Positions 34,156 through 42,765 of a DNA stretch of 64,000 nucleotides are shown here, piece by piece. Origin of the DNA: JBBQWZ01 sp038210135 (GTDB taxonomy: Bacteria; Acidobacteriota; Terriglobia; Bryobacterales; Bryobacteraceae). Position numbers and translations under genes: made by a program. The stretch spans positions 62,001 to 126,000 of the forward strand of contig JBBQWZ010000006.1 of NCBI GenBank assembly GCA_038210135.1, read 5' to 3'. How positions within the stretch are numbered: the stretch's first letter is position 1; every line of letters starts with the position of its first letter. The notes under the pieces are model-generated. The model was not told the DNA's origin. It ran no database searches and saw nothing but the letters and a program-made list of their open reading frames with translations.

Positions 34156-34457
34156 ATGAACGTCGAAAAGACGATTGCGTTTCTGCCTAAGTAACCAAAC
34201 AAAGCACGACGAGCGCCTGACTCGGCTCCAAGGCGTGGTCGAGAAGTTGGCAGACAACGTCAGCCACTTAGCCGACAACAATCGAGCATTTGGACGGTGC
34301 TCTCGAGACTCTGGCGGAAGCGCAAATCAAACCCGTGGAACGGGCGGACGCGATCAATCAGCAGTCGGCGGATCGCGATCGTCAACTTGGCGAGCGGTTG
34401 GATGGACCGGTGGTTGCGATTGGCGAATTTATTCGCAATCAACCATCCGCTGGCTAG
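34156..34457 (+). pseudogene. Frameshifted coiled-coil protein gene
   Basis: Three reading frames join into one coherent protein. Frame 1 from ATG 34156 gives MNVEKTIAFLPK and a stop. Frame 2 continues with QTKHDERLTRLQGVVEKLAD and NVSHLADN. Frame 3 gives IEHLDGALETLAEAQIKPVE through to RLDGPVVAIGEFIRNQPSAG and TAG at 34455. Spliced, this resembles the short coiled-coil proteins that begin with 'xxKTIxFLLENQAKHDE' and end with 'xGEFIRxQ'. At least two frame breaks are needed, so the gene is inactive unless recoded or mis-sequenced. It lies between the exported protein gene and gatB. Confidence 0.7.
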
Positions 34458-34460
34458 GAC

Positions 34461-35930
34461 CTAGCCGAGCTTTTCTTTTAGTAGCGCATTGACGACGTCC
34501 GGGGCGGCCTGGCCTCGACTGGCCTTCATTACCTGGCCGACGAAGAAGCCGATCACCGTCGTTTTTCCCGCTCTGTACTGCTCGAGCTGCTTGGGATTCG
34601 CAGCGATGATTTCATCGATGATTTTTCCGAGCGCCCCGGTGTCGGAGATCTGCTTCAGGCCTTCGCGCTCCATGATAACGCCGGGCGCGTCCCCGGTTGC
34701 GTACATCTTCGGGAAGATTTCTTTGGCCAGCTTGCCGGAGATTTCGCCCTTAGTGATGCGCGTGACAAGCTCGCCGATGTGCTCGGCGGGAATCGGCGAA
34801 GCCTCGATACTTTTGCCGTCTGCATTGAGAGCGGCGGCGAGATCGCCCATCACCCAGTTGGCGGCGGCTTTGGGATCGGTCGACGCGGCAGCGGCGCGCT
34901 CGAAGTAGTCGCCGAGAGGACGCTCCGCCGTAAGGACCTGGGCGTCGTACTCGCTGAGTCCGTAGGTCTGGAGGAAACGGGCGCGGCGCGTGGCGGGCAG
35001 TTCCGGCGTGGTCTTGCGGATCTCCGCCATCCAGGCTTCGCTGATCCGCAGCGGAACCAGATCGGGCTCGGGGAAGTAACGGTAGTCGTGGGCGCTTTCC
35101 TTGCTGCGCATGGTTGCGGTTTCGCCGCTGTTCACGTTGAACAGGCGCGACTCCTGCATGACGCGCCCGCCGGATTCGACGATCTCCACCTGGCGTTCGA
35201 TTTCGTGATCGAGGGCCATTTTCAGGAAGCGGAACGAGTTCAGGTTTTTGACTTCGGCCTTGGTGCCAAACTGGTCCGCGCCTTTCAGCATCACGGAGAC
35301 GTTGGCGTCACAGCGCAAGTGGCCTTTCTCCATGTCGCAAGTCGAGACGTCCACAAATTGGAGGATTTCCTTGATCGCGGTGAGGTACGCGTAGGCTTCG
35401 CCGGAGCTGCGGATGTCGGGCTCGCTGACGATTTCGATCAGCGGCGTCCCGGAGCGATTGAGGTCGACGTAAGTGTAGCGGTCGGTGTCCTTGAAGCCGT
35501 CGTGGATGCTTTTGCCGGCGTCGTCTTCCATATGGACCCGCGTGATGCCGATGCGCTTTTTCTCGCCGTTGACTTCGATGTCGAGGTATCCGTGCTCGGC
35601 GAGGGGCTGATCGTATTGCGAGATCTGGTAGCCCTTGGGGAGGTCCGGGTAGAAATAATTCTTGCGCGCGAAGATGGATTTCGGATTGATCGTGCAGTTC
35701 AACGCAAGGGCCGCGCGGACGCCAAGTTCGACGCTTTGGCGGTTGAGGACAGGAAGCGCGCCAGGGAGTCCGAGGCAGACCGGGCAGACGTTGGAGTTGG
35801 GCGGCGCTCCGAAAGAGGTGGCGCATCCGCAGAAGATTTTGGTGCGCGTCATCAGTTGGACGTGCACTTCCAGTCCGATCACCGGCTGATATTTCGCGAT
35901 GATTTCCGGGCTGGCTATGATGGTTGCCAT
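34461..35930 (-). CDS. gatB: Aspartyl/glutamyl-tRNA amidotransferase subunit B
   Basis: With GatA and GatC this converts misacylated Glu-tRNA-Gln or Asp-tRNA-Asn to the amide form. The 489 residues are typical. Motifs: YQPVIGLEVHVQL, the zinc cysteines in FCGCATSF and NVCPVCLGLPG, ARKNYFYPDLPKGYQISQY, MEDDAGKS, and the C-terminal YqeY-like helical domain that binds tRNA. gatA and gatC are not adjacent here. Divergent from a small cysteine-rich protein gene, with 31 bp between starts. Confidence 0.96.
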   Translation of the reverse strand: MATIIASPEIIAKYQPVIGLEVHVQLMTRTKIFCGCATSFGAPPNSNVCPVCLGLPGALPVLNRQSVELGVRAALALNCTINPKSIFARKNYFYPDLPKGYQISQYDQPLAEHGYLDIEVNGEKKRIGITRVHMEDDAGKSIHDGFKDTDRYTYVDLNRSGTPLIEIVSEPDIRSSGEAYAYLTAIKEILQFVDVSTCDMEKGHLRCDANVSVMLKGADQFGTKAEVKNLNSFRFLKMALDHEIERQVEIVESGGRVMQESRLFNVNSGETATMRSKESAHDYRYFPEPDLVPLRISEAWMAEIRKTTPELPATRRARFLQTYGLSEYDAQVLTAERPLGDYFERAAAASTDPKAAANWVMGDLAAALNADGKSIEASPIPAEHIGELVTRITKGEISGKLAKEIFPKMYATGDAPGVIMEREGLKQISDTGALGKIIDEIIAANPKQLEQYRAGKTTVIGFFVGQVMKASRGQAAPDVVNALLKEKLG

Positions 35931-35961
35931 GCTTCATTATAGGTGGGGCTTGGGGTAATCC

Positions 35962-36315
35962 ATGTCGTCTTCGAAGCCTCGAACCAAAGAGGAAATCAAG
36001 AAGACCAACGACGCTTTGCGGGCGGATTGGCGTTACGGACATTTTCGCGACGGCGACCACGACTTATTGTTCCGGTTTTCGGAATACCCTGCTGACATAC
36101 CGTGTGACCACGATCACTGCATTGGGTGCATGAAAAAAATCTCGTTGGTGGATCCACCTCCGGCGGAGCAGGAAGGTTATGTTTCTTCCGGGTATTGGAG
36201 CGGAAAACGTTTGGACCAGAATCGATGGCTTTGCAAGCAGTGCTTCCTGGATTATCGAGAGTTGATGAATTGGGGCGAGATGGATGAGAGCGGATGGGTG
36301 GAAATTGATTGCTAA
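35962..36315 (+). CDS. Small cysteine/histidine-rich protein, possible zinc ribbon
   Basis: A 117-residue hydrophilic protein. A potential metal site combines CDHDHCIGCMKK (about 48-59) with WLCKQCFLDY (about 89-98), giving CxxxxCxxC and CxxC, suitable for one zinc ion. I do not recognise the family. No signal peptide, so it is cytoplasmic. Its end overlaps the start of the amidohydrolase gene by 32 bp in another frame, suggesting co-transcription or that the amidohydrolase starts slightly later. Confidence 0.7.
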   Translation: MSSSKPRTKEEIKKTNDALRADWRYGHFRDGDHDLLFRFSEYPADIPCDHDHCIGCMKKISLVDPPPAEQEGYVSSGYWSGKRLDQNRWLCKQCFLDYRELMNWGEMDESGWVEIDC

Positions 36316-37978
36316 CCTCGTGCGTGCGTTCGTTGTTGTTATTGCATCTGTCGCGTTCGCGGCCGATCCGACGTTGATCCTGAAAAACGGGCGCGTGTGG
36401 ACAGCGAATCCGGCGCAGCCTTGGGTAGAAGCTGTGGCGATTGAGGGCAATAAGATTGTCGCGGTGGGAACGACGGCGGAGATTGCGGCGAAGGCGGGTC
36501 CGTCCACGCAGGTGATCGATGCGGGCGGACGTCTGGTGTCGCCGGGATTCAACGACGCGCATATTCATTTTCTCGGCGGGTCACTAGGGCTGGCGCAAGT
36601 GGATTTGACGGGTGCGTGTACGCTTCCGGAAATGCAGGCGAAGATTTCGGCGTGGGCGTCGAAGAATCCGAATGAGCCTTGGGTGACCGGCTCTGGGTGG
36701 GAATATTATTGCTTCCCGGAGCAGCGGCTGCCGACGAAGCAGGATCTGGATTCGATCGTGAACGACCGGCCGGTGTATTTGCGCGCATACGACGGGCACA
36801 CGGGCTGGGCGAATTCCGAAGCGCTGCGAATTGCCGGAGTCACTCGCAAGACGGATTACAGCGGATTCGGAGAGGTGGTGCGCGACCAGGAGACGGGTGA
36901 GCCGACGGGGTGCCTGAAAGAGGGCGCTCAGTCGCTGGTCTCGCGCCATATTCCGGTGGCGACCAAGGCGCGACAGGTCGCCGCTCTACGAGAGGGAATG
37001 AAACTGGCGGCGACGCTGGGGATCACGAGCATTCAGAATGCGAGTGGCGGTCCGAACGATGTCGCGCTTTGGGATTATCTGCTCAAGGAATACGCGCTGA
37101 CGCTGCGGGTATCGGTCGCGATGTCGATGCCGCCGGGTGTTTATAGCGATTCGCTGAAGCGGGCGGGAGCGATCCGCGAGAGGTATAGCGGCCCGATGCT
37201 GAAGGTGAGCGCGCTGAAGATCGTGCTCGATGGCGTCATCGAATCACACACGGCGGCGATGCTCGAGCCGTACGCCGACGGCACCGAGGATCGCGGAACT
37301 CCGGCGTGGAGCGCGGATGCGTACAACTCCTTCGTGGCTTCGGCGGACAAGGCGGGCTGGCAGATTTACACACACGCGATCGGCGACAGGGCGGTCCGGA
37401 TGGCGCTCGACGGCTACGAGAATGCGCGCAAGAAAAATGGAGTTCGCGATTCGCGGCATCGCGTCGAGCATATCGAGGTGATCGACCCGGTGGACATTCC
37501 GCGGTTCGCGGCACTGGGCGTGATGCCGTCGATGGAGCCGATCCACGCGGATCCGGCAACAGTGGAGGTTTGGAGCAAGGCCGTGGGCGCGAAGCGGCTT
37601 CCGTATTCGTTCCCGTGGGCGGAGTTTGTGAAGACCAACGCGAAGCTGGTGTTTTCGAGCGACTGGCCGGCGGCGATCAGCGTGAATCCGATTCGGGGAA
37701 TGCATAACGCCGTGAACCGGCAGACGACGGATGGCAAGCCGGAGGGCGGATGGATTCCCGAGCAGCGCATCAGCGCGGAGACAGCGCTGCGGGCCTATAC
37801 CGCGATGGGCGCGTATTCGTCATTCGAGGAGAAAAGCAAGGGAATGATTGCGCCGGGGATGCTGGCCGACGTGATCATGTTTTCGCAGGATTTGCTGGCG
37901 TGTTCGCCGGCGAAGATTCATGAGACGAAGGTGGTCCTGACGGTGTTCGATGGGCGGGTGGTGCATCGGGCGTTTTAG
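36284..37978 (+). CDS. Exported amidohydrolase (YtcJ-like)
   Basis: A 564-residue metal-dependent hydrolase of the YtcJ/AepA branch. A hydrophobic N-terminus (LIANLVRAFVVVIASVAFA) implies export. Landmarks are LILKNGRVWTANP, the metal motif FNDAHIHFLGG (about 88-98), IYTHAIGDRAVRMALDGY, HRVEHIEVIDPVDI and SSDWPAAISVNPI near the end, where the last metal Asp sits. Members hydrolyse amide or imine bonds of diverse small molecules; the substrate is unknown. The ATG at 36284 lies in the end of the preceding gene; a later start would trim the signal. Confidence 0.88.
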   Translation: MRADGWKLIANLVRAFVVVIASVAFAADPTLILKNGRVWTANPAQPWVEAVAIEGNKIVAVGTTAEIAAKAGPSTQVIDAGGRLVSPGFNDAHIHFLGGSLGLAQVDLTGACTLPEMQAKISAWASKNPNEPWVTGSGWEYYCFPEQRLPTKQDLDSIVNDRPVYLRAYDGHTGWANSEALRIAGVTRKTDYSGFGEVVRDQETGEPTGCLKEGAQSLVSRHIPVATKARQVAALREGMKLAATLGITSIQNASGGPNDVALWDYLLKEYALTLRVSVAMSMPPGVYSDSLKRAGAIRERYSGPMLKVSALKIVLDGVIESHTAAMLEPYADGTEDRGTPAWSADAYNSFVASADKAGWQIYTHAIGDRAVRMALDGYENARKKNGVRDSRHRVEHIEVIDPVDIPRFAALGVMPSMEPIHADPATVEVWSKAVGAKRLPYSFPWAEFVKTNAKLVFSSDWPAAISVNPIRGMHNAVNRQTTDGKPEGGWIPEQRISAETALRAYTAMGAYSSFEEKSKGMIAPGMLADVIMFSQDLLACSPAKIHETKVVLTVFDGRVVHRAF

Positions 37979-37980
37979 CG

Positions 37981-38013
37981 GCGGGGTCCCGTCGCTGACG
38001 CTTGGGGTTCAAG
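37981..38013 (-). repeat. Dispersed intergenic repeat A, copy 2
   Basis: Read on the minus strand: CTTGAACCCCAAGCGTCAGC then GACGGGACCCCGC. Nearly identical to 61637-61669. It sits between the convergent amidohydrolase and comM genes. Confidence 0.65.
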
Positions 38014-38088
38014 CCGGTCGGCGCGCCGGTTCTTGGATCGGAGTGCTTACGGCGCGCCTCGACGCTACAGCATCGGATCCGCCGCGGA

Positions 38089-39606
38089 TTACTTCCAGTA
38101 GTCGCGGTCTAGGCTTCGATATTGGACGGCTTCGGCGACGTGTTTGGATTGGACGAATTCGCTGCCTCCTAAGTCGGCCGCGGTTCTGGCCACCTTCAAA
38201 ACTCTGTCATGCGCTCGGGCGGACAGGGACAGCTTGCGGACCGCCATTTCGAGCGTTCGTTCACCGGCTTCGTCGAGGGCGCAGAGCTCGCGGATTTGGC
38301 TGGAGGGGATGTGGGCGTTCATGAAGCCTCGGGCCAGTTGGCGTTCCTGGGCTTTCAGGACACGCTCGCGCATGGCGGCGGAAGTCACTCCGTCGCTTCT
38401 TCCGCGCATTTCCTTATAGGCGACAGCAGGGACGTCAATGTGGAGATCGATCCGGTCGAGCAGCGGTCCGCTGATGCGGGCGAGATAGCGCTGGATGATG
38501 GCTCCGTTGCAGCGACACTCGCGGCCGGGGTCGCCGAAGTAGCCGCACGGGCAAGGATTCATGGCGGCGACGAGCATGAATTTCGCGGGAAAGCGGAGGG
38601 TCATGATGCTGCGGGCGAGCATGACGCTGCCGTCTTCGAGGGGTTGGCGCAGGAGTTCGAGGACTCCGCGCGGAAATTCGGGGAGCTCGTCGAGAAAGAG
38701 GACTCCGTTGTGGGCAAGGCTGACTTCGCCGGGACGCGGAATGCCGGCTCCGCCGCCGACCAGGCCGGCTTCTGATGTCTTATGATGCGGTGCGCGAAAG
38801 GGGCGCGCATGCAGGAGTCCTTTGCCGCTGGGTAGGACGCCGGCGACGCTGTGGACCTGCGTGGTTTCGAGAGCTTCAGAGAAGCGCAGGGGAGGCAGAA
38901 TTCCAGCAAGTCGTTTCGCGAGCATGGATTTGCCGGATCCGGGCGGGCCGATCATCAGGACGTTGTGGGCTCCGGCGGCTGCGACTTCGAGAGCGCGCTT
39001 GGCGATGGTCTGGCCGCGCACGTCGGCGAAGTCCGGAACTTCGCATCCGGGTTCGATGGTTTCGTTCAGTTCGGGCTGCGTCGCGGTAAAGGTGTCGGGC
39101 GCTTGTAGGAATTTGACCGCCTCGGCTAGATGCCGGATGGCAAAGACGTTGACGCCCTCGGCGACGGAAGCTTCGGCGGCATTTTCGGCGGGTACGAGCA
39201 GATTCTTAATGCCTTGCTTGCGGGCGCAGGCGGCGATCGAGAGGGCTCCGCGAATGGGGCGTACGGCTCCGTCGAGGCCGAGTTCGCCGACAAAGAGGTG
39301 GTTTTCGCTGGATTGAACCGTGCCCATGGCTCCCAGGATTCCGAGCGCCATGGGGAGGTCGAACCCGGCGCCCTCTTTGCGGACGTTGGCGGGGGCGAGG
39401 TTGATGGTGATGCTTTTGTTGGGGTAGCCGAAACCGGAATTGAACAGGGCGCTTTTGATCCGCTCGCGGCTCTCGCGGACAGCGGTGTCGGGCATTCCGA
39501 CGGTGATGAATTCGCGTCCGGCCCCGGGGTACATGTCCACTTCGACGTCAATGAGATGGGCGTCGATGCCGTATACGGCGGCGGAACGCGTCCGAAAAAG
39601 AGCCAT
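38089..39606 (-). CDS. comM: YifB/ComM-family Mg-chelatase-like AAA+ ATPase
   Basis: A 505-residue protein. The N-terminal Lon-protease-like (ChlI) domain runs to about 165. The AAA+ module has Walker A at GPPGSGKSMLAKRL, Walker B at GVLFLDELPEF, and the family cysteine motif NPCPCGYFGDPGRECRC. The C-terminal Mg-chelatase domain closes the protein. ComM is a hexameric helicase that promotes branch migration of incoming DNA during natural transformation. It is the last of three minus-strand genes with 37-54 bp gaps; the other two are exported proteins with no clear link. Confidence 0.93.
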   Translation of the reverse strand: MALFRTRSAAVYGIDAHLIDVEVDMYPGAGREFITVGMPDTAVRESRERIKSALFNSGFGYPNKSITINLAPANVRKEGAGFDLPMALGILGAMGTVQSSENHLFVGELGLDGAVRPIRGALSIAACARKQGIKNLLVPAENAAEASVAEGVNVFAIRHLAEAVKFLQAPDTFTATQPELNETIEPGCEVPDFADVRGQTIAKRALEVAAAGAHNVLMIGPPGSGKSMLAKRLAGILPPLRFSEALETTQVHSVAGVLPSGKGLLHARPFRAPHHKTSEAGLVGGGAGIPRPGEVSLAHNGVLFLDELPEFPRGVLELLRQPLEDGSVMLARSIMTLRFPAKFMLVAAMNPCPCGYFGDPGRECRCNGAIIQRYLARISGPLLDRIDLHIDVPAVAYKEMRGRSDGVTSAAMRERVLKAQERQLARGFMNAHIPSSQIRELCALDEAGERTLEMAVRKLSLSARAHDRVLKVARTAADLGGSEFVQSKHVAEAVQYRSLDRDYWK

Positions 39607-39660
39607 ACAAATGCTAGTGGCGCAGGGTGACCGGATTTCTCTGACGGAAATGGCGACCGC

Positions 39661-40515
39661 TTATTCGACGGTGAAGTTGGCTTTGGTTTCGGAGGCGGTT
39701 CCGCCAATTTTATCGTTCGCTTTGATCACCAGGACGTAAGTCGCCTTGGGGAGATCCTTGGGAATCGGCAAGTTCATGACACCCGGGACGAGGCGACGGG
39801 GGTAAAAAGTGGCGTCCTTTTCCCCGGCGGCGGCGGGTTGGGCGAACAGAGATTCGCCGGTCGCTTTTAGGATTTCGATGCCGTAATCCACATCGAAGGC
39901 GTTTTCCGGCCCGAGTTTATAGCCCAGCATCTCGAAGCGGGCGAAGAGCGTATCACCGGGGCGATAGGCGACTTCGCGCAGTGCCTGCCGGTCTTCCTCG
40001 GCGCGGAAAAAACGGAGGTTGCGGACGACGAAGGTTTCGCTCGGCTCGATTTTCGGACCGCGAACCAGGAAGACGAGGTCCTGGGTGACTTCGGAGCCGG
40101 ACAAAGTATCCTTGGCGTGAAACACGATCTTGTACTCGCCGGCCGGTGCGTGCGGTGGGATCAGGAAGTTGTGGCGAGCCTTGGGGGTCCACTTTTTGTC
40201 TTCCTGCAGGATGTCGGCTTCAACTTTGCCGGCATAGGGCGGGACAAGAGGGAGACCGGCGCCGTCGTGGACGGCGATGTCCCAGGTGAGGGCTATCTTT
40301 TCTTTGGGAGAGACCTGGAAGCCGGCGATATGGCAGCTGAAATAAATGGTTTCGCCGGCGACGTAGGATTCGCCCGTCGCAAGCGACGGACCGTCTTCGA
40401 TCATCTGCACGGACGCTCTGACGATTGCCAGTTTCGCGTCGGCGGCGAAGCCTGCGACGGCAACCGCGAGCGCCATCCAAAGGCCAGCGGCGCGAGAGAA
40501 AGCGGACTGCTTCAT
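39661..40515 (-). CDS. Exported hypothetical beta-sandwich protein
   Basis: A 284-residue protein. The signal peptide is MKQSAFSRAAGLWMALAVAV, with cleavage near AGFA. Two similar beta-rich halves follow: residues about 28-145 (YFSCHIAGFQVSPKEKIALT; PAGEYKIVFHAKDTLSG) and 150-284 (TLFARFEMLGYKLGPENAFD; KATYVLVIKANDKIGGTASE). Both have the 'G.Y.. .V..D..SG' ending of Ig-like or C2-like domains, so it may be a duplicated fold. Family not recognised. Between the lipoprotein gene and comM on the same strand. Confidence 0.78.
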   Translation of the reverse strand: MKQSAFSRAAGLWMALAVAVAGFAADAKLAIVRASVQMIEDGPSLATGESYVAGETIYFSCHIAGFQVSPKEKIALTWDIAVHDGAGLPLVPPYAGKVEADILQEDKKWTPKARHNFLIPPHAPAGEYKIVFHAKDTLSGSEVTQDLVFLVRGPKIEPSETFVVRNLRFFRAEEDRQALREVAYRPGDTLFARFEMLGYKLGPENAFDVDYGIEILKATGESLFAQPAAAGEKDATFYPRRLVPGVMNLPIPKDLPKATYVLVIKANDKIGGTASETKANFTVE

Positions 40516-40552
40516 GCCGCCTTCATTCTAGCGCCGCTGAGGAAGTACCCGT

Positions 40553-41101
40553 TTACTGGGGAGCGGTGGTGATGGGCGATTCCGGATCGAGGCGGAGCGG
40601 AATCTCCACGAACTTGATTTTCTCTCCCCCAGGTTCGCCGCCGTCGGTCATGCGGAGCTTGTAACTGGTCAGCGCGCAGTCGAAGACAACGCGCCCTTGC
40701 AGTGTCTGGCCGGGCCCAATGTTGCGGATCATACCGAGCCATTGGTCGATGCCCTCGCCCTTCATTTCTTCGGGGATCAGGTCGCCGTTGGCTCTTTCGA
40801 GCTGAAAGTTGGGTATCGGTACTTCCTTGCCGCCACCGTTGGTAATCGAAATATTCAGGATCAGGAAGCGCTGATTGGGAAGACGCATCTGGAGCGCGGA
40901 GCCCAATTGACTGCGCCATGTGGATTCTATGACATTGTAGGTGAAGGGCTCGAGCGGTACGCGTTCACCCATCTGGTAGTCGATACGAGTCGACCGGCCT
41001 CCGTCTCCGCAGGCGGTGAGGCTAAAAAGGAGCGCCCCCAGCGTGACTACCGATGAAATTGCGCGGGCAACTTCGAGGTTGTTCCGCAAACTGCCAATCA
41101 T
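40553..41101 (-). CDS. Putative lipoprotein, DUF4352-like
   Basis: A 182-residue protein. A type II signal (SSVVTLGALLFSLTAC) presents a lipobox with Cys at about residue 31. The mature part has one beta-sandwich (FLILNISITNGGGKEVPIPN; GQTLQGRVVFDCALTSYKLR) of the kind found in DUF4352 telokin-like proteins. It is probably anchored in the envelope; the role is unknown. Divergent from the exported methyltransferase gene with 40 bp between starts. Confidence 0.78.
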   Translation of the reverse strand: MIGSLRNNLEVARAISSVVTLGALLFSLTACGDGGRSTRIDYQMGERVPLEPFTYNVIESTWRSQLGSALQMRLPNQRFLILNISITNGGGKEVPIPNFQLERANGDLIPEEMKGEGIDQWLGMIRNIGPGQTLQGRVVFDCALTSYKLRMTDGGEPGGEKIKFVEIPLRLDPESPITTAPQ

Positions 41102-41141
41102 TTCAAGATCCTCCGGAAGACGAATTGAATCTCATAACTAT

Positions 41142-41819
41142 ATGCTGCGAACGGGAAACATAGCAACCGCGTTGGCCTCGTTGATTTTCGCGTTTCCGTT
41201 ATTGGCGCAGACCGAGCATCCATTAACGGGCCGAAAAATTGCGCAGGTGATGGGCGTCGGCGGAGCGGACTGGCTGGATCGGCCGGAGCGGGAACTCGAA
41301 GAACATCCAGACAAGGCCATCGCGGCATTGGGCCTGAAGCCGGGAATGAATGTTGCCGACGTGGGAGCGGGAACGGGATATTTCTCGCTGAGGATGGCCA
41401 AGCAGGTGGCGCCGGGAGGGCGCGTTTACGCGGTCGATATTCAGCCCGAGATGTTGACGATGCTGCGGCGGAACGCGAAGAAAGCCAAGATTTCGAACGT
41501 CGAATACGTTCTGGGCATGGAATCGGACCCGAGGTTACCGAGCCGGACTTTGGATGTGATCATCCTGGTGGACGTGTACCACGAGTTCTCGCAGCCACAG
41601 AAGATGCTTGAAAACATGCGGGCGGCGCTAAAAGATGACGGGCGATTGATTTTGCTCGAGTACCGGAAGGAAGATCCGACCGTGCCGATCCGGTTGGAGC
41701 ACAAGATGACGGTGCTCGAAGCAAAGACCGAAGTGGAAGCCGAGGGATTCCGTTTGAGCGAAGTTCTGAAGACTTTGCCCCGCCAACATATTCTGATTTT
41801 CAAAAAGAATATTCAATAG
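41142..41819 (+). CDS. Class I SAM-dependent methyltransferase with a signal peptide
   Basis: A 225-residue protein. A signal peptide (MLRTGNIATALASLIFAFPL, cleavage near LLAQT) precedes a class I methyltransferase. Motif I is MNVADVGAGTGYFSLRMA (about 74-91). The acidic residue of motif II is in VYAVDIQPEM, and motif post-I/IV is LDVIILVDVYHEF. SAM is cytoplasmic, so an exported methyltransferase is unexpected. The ATG at 41142 follows GGAAGACG, so the secretory N-terminus seems genuine. It could be anchored by an uncleaved signal and still face the cytoplasm. Confidence 0.85.
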   Translation: MLRTGNIATALASLIFAFPLLAQTEHPLTGRKIAQVMGVGGADWLDRPERELEEHPDKAIAALGLKPGMNVADVGAGTGYFSLRMAKQVAPGGRVYAVDIQPEMLTMLRRNAKKAKISNVEYVLGMESDPRLPSRTLDVIILVDVYHEFSQPQKMLENMRAALKDDGRLILLEYRKEDPTVPIRLEHKMTVLEAKTEVEAEGFRLSEVLKTLPRQHILIFKKNIQ

Positions 41820-41829
41820 GCCGGCGCGG

Positions 41830-42645
41830 TTACCCGAAGAATTCGGCGACGACTGCGAATTCCGTATCGAAATCGTGCAGCAAGCCTTCGCGGTCGCGCA
41901 GGGGGAGATTAGCGAACGCGGAATCGGGGGGCTGATCCAAGCTCGTTTCCGGAAAAATGGAAACGCCCGTGGCATTGTTGTAGCGGTTGGCGGCTTCGAC
42001 CAAGGCACTGAGGGGCAGCAATTTTGCTCCGCTAGCGGGATCGGCGGCCGCATCATGATGGTAGAGGACGGCGTCGTGGATGGGAGCAGGCAACTGCCAG
42101 ACTGACAGCGCTTCCGCGGACAATTCCGCGTGCGTCAAGCCCAGGACGTCCATTTCGCTGATTAGCTGGTCCTGGCCGGCCTGACGTAGACGCACGATTT
42201 CCAGGTGTGCTTCGCGGAGGCCGACGGCGATGAGTAGGCGTCCGACATCGTGAAGTAACCCGGCTACAAAGGCGCCTTCCGGATAGATGACGGGCAGCCG
42301 CTGGGCCAATAGATCGGAGAGGATCGCAGTCGCGGCCGCATGCTTGTTGAAGCGGGCGATTGAGAAGCCCGGCGGCGTCCGCACCTCATTCCACATCCGC
42401 GTTATTGACATTCCCAGTGCGGCGTTGCGGAGCTTGTTGACGCCAAGCAGCGAGACCGCGTGACGGACGGAATTGATGGTTCCGCGCCGGCCGTATGCGG
42501 CAGAATTTACAATCTGCAGAACGTTTCCGGACACAACGGTGTCCTTTTCGATCAAATCCCCCAGCTTGCTAAAGGAAACGTCCTCCTGGGCGAGGCTGGC
42601 GAGAAGCCGATTAAGCGTGGGCGAAAACGGCGGAAGGTCGTTCAT
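41830..42645 (-). CDS. HDOD-domain signalling protein
   Basis: About 271 residues from the ATG at 42645 (MNDLPPFSPTLNRLLASLAQ). The whole protein is one HDOD domain (DLIEKDTVVSGNVLQIVNSA; AVSLLGVNKLRNAALGM; GLLHDVGRLLIA). HDOD proteins act in cyclic-di-GMP, chemotaxis and motility signalling, often without catalytic HD activity. A longer frame starting at 42774 is possible but would overlap the divergent ABC gene. No output domain accompanies it here. Confidence 0.85.
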   Translation of the reverse strand: MNDLPPFSPTLNRLLASLAQEDVSFSKLGDLIEKDTVVSGNVLQIVNSAAYGRRGTINSVRHAVSLLGVNKLRNAALGMSITRMWNEVRTPPGFSIARFNKHAAATAILSDLLAQRLPVIYPEGAFVAGLLHDVGRLLIAVGLREAHLEIVRLRQAGQDQLISEMDVLGLTHAELSAEALSVWQLPAPIHDAVLYHHDAAADPASGAKLLPLSALVEAANRYNNATGVSIFPETSLDQPPDSAFANLPLRDREGLLHDFDTEFAVVAEFFG

Positions 42646-42765
42646 GCACTTCAACGCGCGCGTCTTGTTGTGGGCCGCCTGCTCTGTTGTACACGCTGTC
42701 ACGCATACCTTATCGTTCGAGAAGGCCGAAATCTTGAACCTCCGCTCGAGAACAACGTCTGTACT

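Noticed and set aside
34779..35942. 387-codon plus-strand frame opposite gatB
   Set aside because: Shadow of a fully conserved gatB; Phe/Asp/Gly-rich and no recognisable domain.
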